Origin: Polytrichum commune
Lineage: Eukaryota > Streptophyta > Polytrichopsida > Polytrichales > Polytrichaceae
Direction: 5' to 3'
Length of the DNA stretch: 64,000 nucleotides
Assembly: GCA_950295325.1 (NCBI GenBank)
Contig: OX485804.1
Location: 6,324,001-6,388,000 of the forward strand
Shown here: piece by piece, positions 57,717 to 64,000 of the stretch
How the letters are laid out: each line of letters begins with the position of its first letter
Position numbering within the stretch: the first letter of the stretch is position 1
The notes under the pieces: model-generated
What the model was told of the DNA's origin: nothing
Databases searched by the model: none
Seen by the model: only the letters and a program-made list of their open reading frames with translations
Position numbers and translations under genes: made by a program

Positions 57717-58429
57717 CATAGAGGTTCAAAAGGGGTTGAGGCATCTATAACTGATAACATAAGAGGGTTTGCATTTGTTTAGGAGGAGTAATAGTCAAGG
57801 ATGGTTCTTCTTGCAAAGAGCAACAAATTCTAAGGAGATTGCAAATTTTATTTATTTTTAAATTCATGTATATGGAAATTGTTACAAATTTTTGAAGCGG
57901 TAAAGTCTAGGGGAACACACAGTTAATTTATAGGTTAACCCATAACCGCTCATCAAAATGTTAATTATTGATTACAACAATTGTCAAAAACTCTTATGAG
58001 GGTAATCAATCACAAGCTGCTGCCACCACCACATAAACCTTAACTCTATTTGCTTAGAAGATATAGATCTCATCCATGTTGGTATTACAAATACCCTAGT
58101 GAGTGGTTAAATGGACCTAGTTGACTATGGATGGCTCAACCGTAGCTTGTGACCAAGTGAGTCATGGCAAACCACCTGAAAACTAGTATCATAGTCGCCA
58201 TATGTATTGTAGATGTCATGCCATGTCATATTAGTTGACTATTGCAATCAAAATATTTTAGGCATAAAAATTTATAATATCACAAACAAACAATTGTAGA
58301 TATCATTCTATTTTTTTATATGGAATGCATTAGCATGATGCTTGTGGGTGGGTGGGTGGGGGGGGGGGGTGCGTTGGACTCTTCATACCCCATACAAATT
58401 AATGTGAGTATAGAAAGGGATATTTTTGG

Positions 58430-58680
58430 GCTTGGGGTTCGTGACGTCCATGTAAACTCATGCATTGTGGATGAAGGGGCTCTAGTAAAAAAAGTCCCCA
58501 ACATGGTTGAGGGCTAATTCATTCCAACTAGATTCCACTATATAAATTTGGGGTCTCTAATGTTATTTCCGGAGTTAAAACATCTAGAAATTAGCCATTT
58601 ACCAGCTATAATGTAATTCACTACGGTTATCCTCCACAATGGAAGAGTTTACATAGACGTCACGAATCCCTTGCGGTATC
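58430..58680. repeat. Small inverted-repeat element, copy 3
   Basis: Duplicate of the 28,749-29,001 element. A G-rich run (GGGTGGGTGGGTGG then 11 G) lies just before it at 58,349-58,370. Confidence 0.6.
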
Positions 58681-58850
58681 ATTGAAGGCATTAGCATACA
58701 TAGTATATATAAAGGAGAGAGATTATTTTTTAATTCTTTTTAATTCTTTTGAGGACAAGATAAATGTAATAAAGGAGGCCCCAAAATTTAGAGAAAAAAA
58801 TGACAATACATGTGTTAATTTCATCCAATATAAAATTTCACCCATTACTA

Positions 58851-59289
58851 TCATTTGATTTTCATTCGCCTTGGAATATTGATTACAATATAAAGGATAT
58901 ATCTTACAAAATGATGTGATGGCGATGAAAGAAAACGAATTGATAGATGTGCTCAAAGTTTTTCTGTCTACAACTTTCTATTGTATGAACTTAAATGCTT
59001 CAAACAAGGTCTATAATTTATAAATTGTTATGCATCTTTGATTCGAGCGGAAACCTCCTGTGGGGATAAAATGACAGTGTAACGTATGTGGGTGTTCTTT
59101 GGTTAATTTTCATGTCCTCCGGACTTTACTTAATCATGTTTAGATTCAAATAACAATACTTTTGTTGCATTAGCTAATTTAGGATGAAACGTCATCAAAA
59201 ATTGGGTTGAAAATTGGACCTTCCATGACTTATTAGTTATGTTTATCGGATGTGCATGTTTGTTGATTTCTTAACTAAATATAAGAAGC
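58851..59289. other. Intergenic between duplication and retrotransposon
   Basis: AT-rich; no feature recognised. Confidence 0.4.
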
Positions 59290-61268
59290 CCTCCCAATAG
59301 TGTTCACTATTGAATGTGAGAAGGGTAGAGATCCGGATCCCGACAAGATCACGGTGATTGATGAGTTGCCTACTCCCACGAATGCGAAGGGTATAGCCAA
59401 ATTGTTAGGACATGTGGGGTGGTATAGGGAGTTGATTCCTAATTTTTCTAAGATAGCAGTTCCCATAACTTTGTTGCTTAAGAAGGATTGTAGGTTTGAG
59501 TGGACAGAGGCTTGCCAAAGGGCATTCGAGGAATTGAGAGATAAATTGAGCATCTATCCGGTGTTGGTGCCACCGGATTGGGGAAAAATCTTTCCATGTT
59601 TTTTGTGATGCTAGCTCAGTAGCTGTAGGAAGTGCATTATGTCAGGCGGCGGGAAAGAAGGAAAATGATCAACCTGTAGCGTATGCGAGTCGATAATTGA
59701 CACCGGCCGAAAGAAATTATTCTACCACAGAGAGGGAATGTTTGGCCATGATCTTGTCGGTCAAGAAATTTCGCCATTATCTTATGTGTAATTCAGTAGT
59801 TGTCTTTGTCGATCACATGACGATCAAGTTCTTAGTCAATAAGGCGGAGCTGAGTGGTAGGTTAGCTAGATGGGTGCTACTTTTGGAAGAGTTCGACTAT
59901 ACGGTTGAATATAAACCGGGACGTATGCACCTCCATGCCGATCATTTGTCAAGATTGTCTGAGGAGGCGGGCGACAGTTTGAGGGACGACAACATTTTCT
60001 TAGTCACGGCCACGACGGATTGGTACTCGGGCATCGTGGAGTTTCTCACGATTCAACAATTGACTGGAGATAGGACAAAGGAGGAGAGGAGAAAGATTAG
60101 AGTGAATAGTCGACATTACACAGTCATAGGACATAGACTATTTAGGAGGGGAATGGATGGGATCTTACGATGATGTGTGTCGGAGGTCGAGGTCCCCTCA
60201 ATATTATCATTTTGCTATAATAGTGCATGTGGTGGGCATTTCTCCAGATTGCTTACGGAACAAAAAATGCTTAGAGCATGTTACTTTTGGCCAGACTTGT
60301 TCAAGGATGCTAAAAAATATGTTAGAAAGTGTGATGCTTGTCAAAGGTATGCGAGGAATGACCTCCGCATAAAAATGCTTCTTCACATATCCTTACCTTT
60401 AGTTCCCTTTGAGAAATAGGGAATTGATTATGTTGGTGAGGTTCACCCCCATTCCTCTAAAGATATGGCTTACATTGTAGTTGTCACCGAGTACTTGACT
60501 AAGTGGGCGGAAGCAAAGACAGTGAAGACGAATACGGCCGCCCATGCCACCACATTCATGTATGAGAACATTATCTCAAGATTCAGGTGTCCTAAGATTC
60601 TGGTCAGCGATCGAGGCATCCACTTCTTGAATGAGATGTTTTAAGACTTGAGAGCTAGATTTAAGATTGACCATAGGAAAACAACACCCTATCATCCGCA
60701 AACCAATGGTCAAACGAAGCGTATTAACGGGACCTTGGTAAGCATTCTTCGCAAGACAATATTAGATTCAAAGAGGGATTGGGACATCAAATTAACAACG
60801 ACATTATGGGCATATCGCACGACCTTCAAAATGACGACACAGACAACATCATTCTCCTTGGTGTATGGGATAGAGGCTACACTACCTATTGAATTTGAGG
60901 TCGAGTCTTTACAAGTTGCGGTGCAGTCACGTCTCACAGATAGCCAGTCGTTAAAGAATCGATTGACAACCTTAGAGGAGCTGGATGAACGAAGAAGGAG
61001 GGCGGCTCAACATATCGAGGTCATTCAACGCCGAAGGAAAATCACCTTCGACAAACGACACAAGAAGAGAGCACTGAGACCAAGTATGATGGTGATGATT
61101 CAGGACGCTAGGAAGCTTGACTTCCCGGGTAAGTTCGATGTATGTTGGATGGGACCTTACTTTGTTCGAAAGGTGTTCTCCAACAATTCCATGCAATTGG
61201 AGACGTTAAACGGCGAGAGCTTCCCGATGCGTACGGCTGGTAGTCGATGCAAGGAATACATGGCATGA
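59290..61268 (+). pseudogene. Ty3/gypsy retrotransposon pol, 5'-truncated and broken
   Basis: Order: end of reverse transcriptase (KITVIDELPTPTNAKGIAKLLG, 59,300-59,608), RNase H (ERNYSTTERECLAMILSVKK ... GRMHLHADHLSRL, 59,697-59,970), integrase zinc module (GGHFSRLLTEQ ... CDACQRYARND, about 60,200-60,365) and integrase core (YHPQTNGQTKRINGTL at about 60,690), ending at 61,268. The core has lost canonical context to stops. Damage: a frameshift near 59,610 and in-frame stops at 59,694, 60,171, 60,417 and 60,642. Gag, protease and most of the reverse transcriptase are missing. The RNase H-integrase order identifies Ty3/gypsy. Confidence 0.93.
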
Positions 61269-63879
61269 GGTGACACTTACCCTCGAGCAAAAGATTCGGG
61301 ATCCATCCCCCGATGGTCGCCAATTATGTGAGCCCAAAGCTATGTGCCCACATGGGTTTAAGCTCAGGGATCATTAAAAAGTGGACCTTGAATGGTTAGT
61401 ACGATATTAAAAACATAAACAGTGGGGGGCTTAGAGTCTTAGTTAGTATTAGGCTTTAAATTTGAAACGGTTGTTTTATCCGTAATAAGTAGCTAGAGTG
61501 AGTAGGAGTTGGTTAGTAAGTTAATAAGGCTTGGGTTAAACTTGAAAAAAATAGGTTTATATTGGCTGGAAAAAAATACGAGGGTGCTCGTTTAAGGGTA
61601 GGAGCCACTGTCGAACCTAGAATTATCCGGGAGCCGAGACCAGTAGGCAGTTAGCCTCTGCGGCTCTTCCCCTGCTCTCTCTCTCGTTTTGGTTTTTATT
61701 CGGAGAATGTGTGTGCCGGGGGCGGGGAGCTGAGCTCCTGTGGTGGAGGACATGTAATGTTGGGAAGGACAGGGTTGCGGCGTTGCTGGGCAGCCAATGG
61801 CAGGAGTCGTTATTGCTGAGTCAAGTTCGACACATTGGAAGATACAAACTCAGGTGAAGGGTGGGAGGCCAGGAATCTTGAGGCTGACCAGAGAAAGTTG
61901 ATGGATCATGAAGGGCTGGAGATGGAGATTATAGATCCCGACTGTTTGAAGGTGGGAGATGGTTTGGGGAATTAAGGGCTGCGGTATATGAGGCGTGAAG
62001 GGAAGTTAAAAAGGGCAGCAGCAAGGGACAGAGGAAGGGTTCGATCCGTTCATGAAGCAAGTGGCTAGGAAGGGAGAACCTCAAAATTCCTACTCACATT
62101 CTGAAATTATTGACTGAGAATCAAGGTATGGCTGTCTGAAGATTGAAGGGTGCGGTTCAGTGACCAATGTGGGTAGTAAACGATCTAATTGCATGTCGTA
62201 GCACGGTGGTGACGTATTCATTAAATTAACCTGATAAACGCGTAAAACGTCACAGCCGCGCTAAGTTCATTCCCACGAAGAACCTGCGGTCGTTCACAGC
62301 ACAGAGGGAGGAAATCTTTCACTAACACACACACAAAAAACACCAGAAACTAAGATAACACAAATCGGATTAAGAAATCCGGGATATTACGGAAAGTATG
62401 GCACGGATATTTCCGCCTTTCCGGTAGTGGACCGAGGTAGGGAACACAACACAAAATATGGACAAGCTTCCACCTTAGAGTAGTAACCACAATAGACTCA
62501 GCGTCCCGAATCCATAGTATAACAACTATATACACCCCATTCTAAGATTCCTTATTACGGGTCATGACTTCCGTGATAAGGTTTCCGCGATAGAGGTAGT
62601 GGATCTGACCTGTATTTCCACTATCCGCTAGATTTTTGACCGTGTTCCAAGGACAATAATTCTAGTGTTTTAGGCTAGAATGCTCAGAGAGACTTGGTAG
62701 TTGTTCATCAGGATTTCACCCTTTGGGTTGATTTCTTAGGGTTATCTCCCTATCTCCACTTCCTCCTTCTAACTACTACTCCCTTATACTAGTGTTAGGA
62801 TAAGGGCAGCCCTCCCTCGAGAAGGTGTCCCACTCAAGTATCCGACGCGTGCCACCCCCTTTGACAAGGGGAAAGATGGAGGAAGTTTTGGGTCTACAAA
62901 ACCAGCTTGACCCGGTTTCCGTGATGGCACAGTTTCCACTATACCACACGCGGAAACCGAATCCTCCCTCGAGAAAGGTGGAAACACAACATCTTTGCTC
63001 CTATCCTCACAATGGGTAGCTTGTGTTGTTCCACAAGTCACACAGGATAGGACCTAAGGTCTGTTGGTTTCCGTGACGGCGGGGCTAACATAGGGATGGG
63101 GCTACCACGCCTACCATCCGCGGTGGGAACCAAGCGCCAGTTGCGGCAGGTGCATCAGTGTTCTAGACCAGTCCATTACTGCTGATCGGTGTGATCTACC
63201 TCCAGGTCACGGCAAGCGGAAGGCGTAAACCAGAACTCTCCCCCTACTATTGGACATGTTTATCCACTGCTGTTCATTGTCGGTTCCTAGTTGGACGGAG
63301 TAAGTGGGAAAGAACCTACCGTGTGTGTGGAACTTCCCTTGTCCAACAACCCCACGGTGGGGTTCTTTCCCCTTGCTTGGCCAATCCTTTCCTCATTTCC
63401 GCGCTTAAGATTCCTCCGCCCATCACCTGCTCACACATGGGCGTTTTAACCACACGCACCTCGGGGTGTTACCGTCCCCCTGTCCTATCACGGAAGACTA
63501 ACCTAACCAACTTACACAATAATAGGAAATGGCGGAAAACTCGGAAACCTCAAGTAGGGGAAGGAGGGACCACTTGCATTACACATGGACTTAAGACTTA
63601 ACTCAAACCGAAGGTGGAGTAAAGCATAAGGTCTGAATTGAACAAAAAAACGCTTGCATTGCAAAATGATGAGAGAAACACCGAAGTGTTCTCCCTTTAA
63701 AACCAAACTAACACCCACATGCCATGGTTCCCGTGCTGGAAATCGCGGGCCATGTGGCAGTCCTGACAATCCACCTCATGGGGAGGTCAAAACCCAAACA
63801 AAGAAAATGACGAGACGGACAACCCGGGGCCACCTAACTACTTGCCCAAAACAATCCAAAATGGAATCCTAACTAAAAT
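61269..63879. other. Unassigned sequence, possibly 3' retrotransposon region or LTR
   Basis: Follows the pol stop. GC content rises to the right. I could not define LTR ends: a purine run near 61,420 (AGTGGGGGG) is only a weak polypurine-tract candidate, and no second LTR or primer site is visible. The motif TTTCCGTGATGGC/TTTCCGTGACGGC recurs at 62,918 and 63,069. Frames here have no recognisable domain. Confidence 0.35.
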
Positions 63880-64000
63880 CTACTCCTTATCCTTCCGCTT
63901 CTTCAACTTGGCTTCCTTCTTATTTTTCTTCCGCCTTTCGCTGCGGTCCGTTGCCAAAAATGAAGCACGTGGTGGCGCCACTTGCACCTCGTGAGTATTC
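63880..64000 (-). CDS. C-terminal end of a Lys-rich protein, cut by window edge
   Basis: A minus-strand frame open from the window end to a TAG at 63,880-63,882, about 39 residues ending in a highly basic tail (ERRKKNKKEAKLKKRKDKE). It could be a retrotransposon gag end or a host protein. The family cannot be named from this piece. Confidence 0.3.
   Translation of the reverse strand, partial: NTHEVQVAPPRASFLATDRSERRKKNKKEAKLKKRKDKE

Larger units (their letters stand above)
55550..58850. repeat. Segmental duplication, copy B
   Basis: Collinear partner of 25,560-29,160. It carries copy-specific insertions at 56,228-56,869 and 57,125-57,350 and shows the empty sites of copy A's insertions. It starts upstream of the intact thaumatin gene. 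Confidence 0.9.

Noticed and set aside
63965-63990. TGGCGCC near the window end as a tRNA-Lys primer site
   Set aside because: Only seven bases match and the following bases do not fit the Lys primer-site consensus; the site is also part of a GTGGCGCCAC palindrome.

Overview
The window looks like nuclear DNA of a land plant. It holds an NB-ARC/LRR immune receptor, a thaumatin-like protein gene, a CACTA (En/Spm) transposon with plant-type TNPA and TNPD genes, a copia LTR with an initiator-Met-tRNA primer site, a decayed Ty3/gypsy pol and a (CCCTAAA)n run of plant telomere type. The transposon genes have ordinary GT-AG introns. My guess is a non-flowering plant (moss, liverwort, fern or similar), but that is inference only.

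Layout. 1-5.4 kb is repeat-rich and has no gene I can support. 5.4-8.7 kb is one NLR gene without introns in its coding region and with 20 near-identical 72-bp LRR units. 9.0-9.7 kb is a copia-type LTR end plus primer-binding site. 9.96-10.24 kb is a dead thaumatin exon 3. 10,463-24,143 is a complete-looking 13.7-kb CACTA element (3-bp target duplication CTT) with two divergent multi-exon genes that I could splice without a frame break. 24.66-24.94 kb is a dead thaumatin exon 2, so the CACTA sits between two exons of a thaumatin pseudogene. 25.56-29.16 kb is duplicated at 55.55-58.85 kb. The two copies differ by four clean insertions, each with its own target-site duplication.

The most interesting object is at 34,616-52,314. 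It is a 17.7-kb unit bounded by perfect 28-bp terminal inverted repeats with a 4-bp (ATTT) duplication, inserted in an older degenerate repeat. It carries (i) a plus-strand gene of the family I believe is called DUF7869, with transposase-like conserved motifs and one premature TAG; (ii) a minus-strand gene whose four phase-0 exons predict about 1,647 residues joining a ParB/DGQHR-like domain, a DNA-amino-methyltransferase-like domain with altered catalytic motifs, a long acidic linker and an FCP1-like HAD domain; and (iii) about 45 copies of a 20-bp palindrome, TTTGGGTCG-NN-CGACCCAAA. The palindromes lie upstream of both genes, in the introns and even in an exon, and the central dinucleotide is largely constant within a cluster but differs between clusters. 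I found no copies outside the element. A transposase candidate, a ParB/methyltransferase-like protein and many parS-like palindromes in one TIR-bounded unit look like an undescribed plant transposon with its own site-recognition system. The functional link is inference.

52.95-55.15 kb holds the intact three-exon thaumatin-like gene. 59.3-61.3 kb is a broken gypsy pol. The last 2.7 kb is mostly unassigned.
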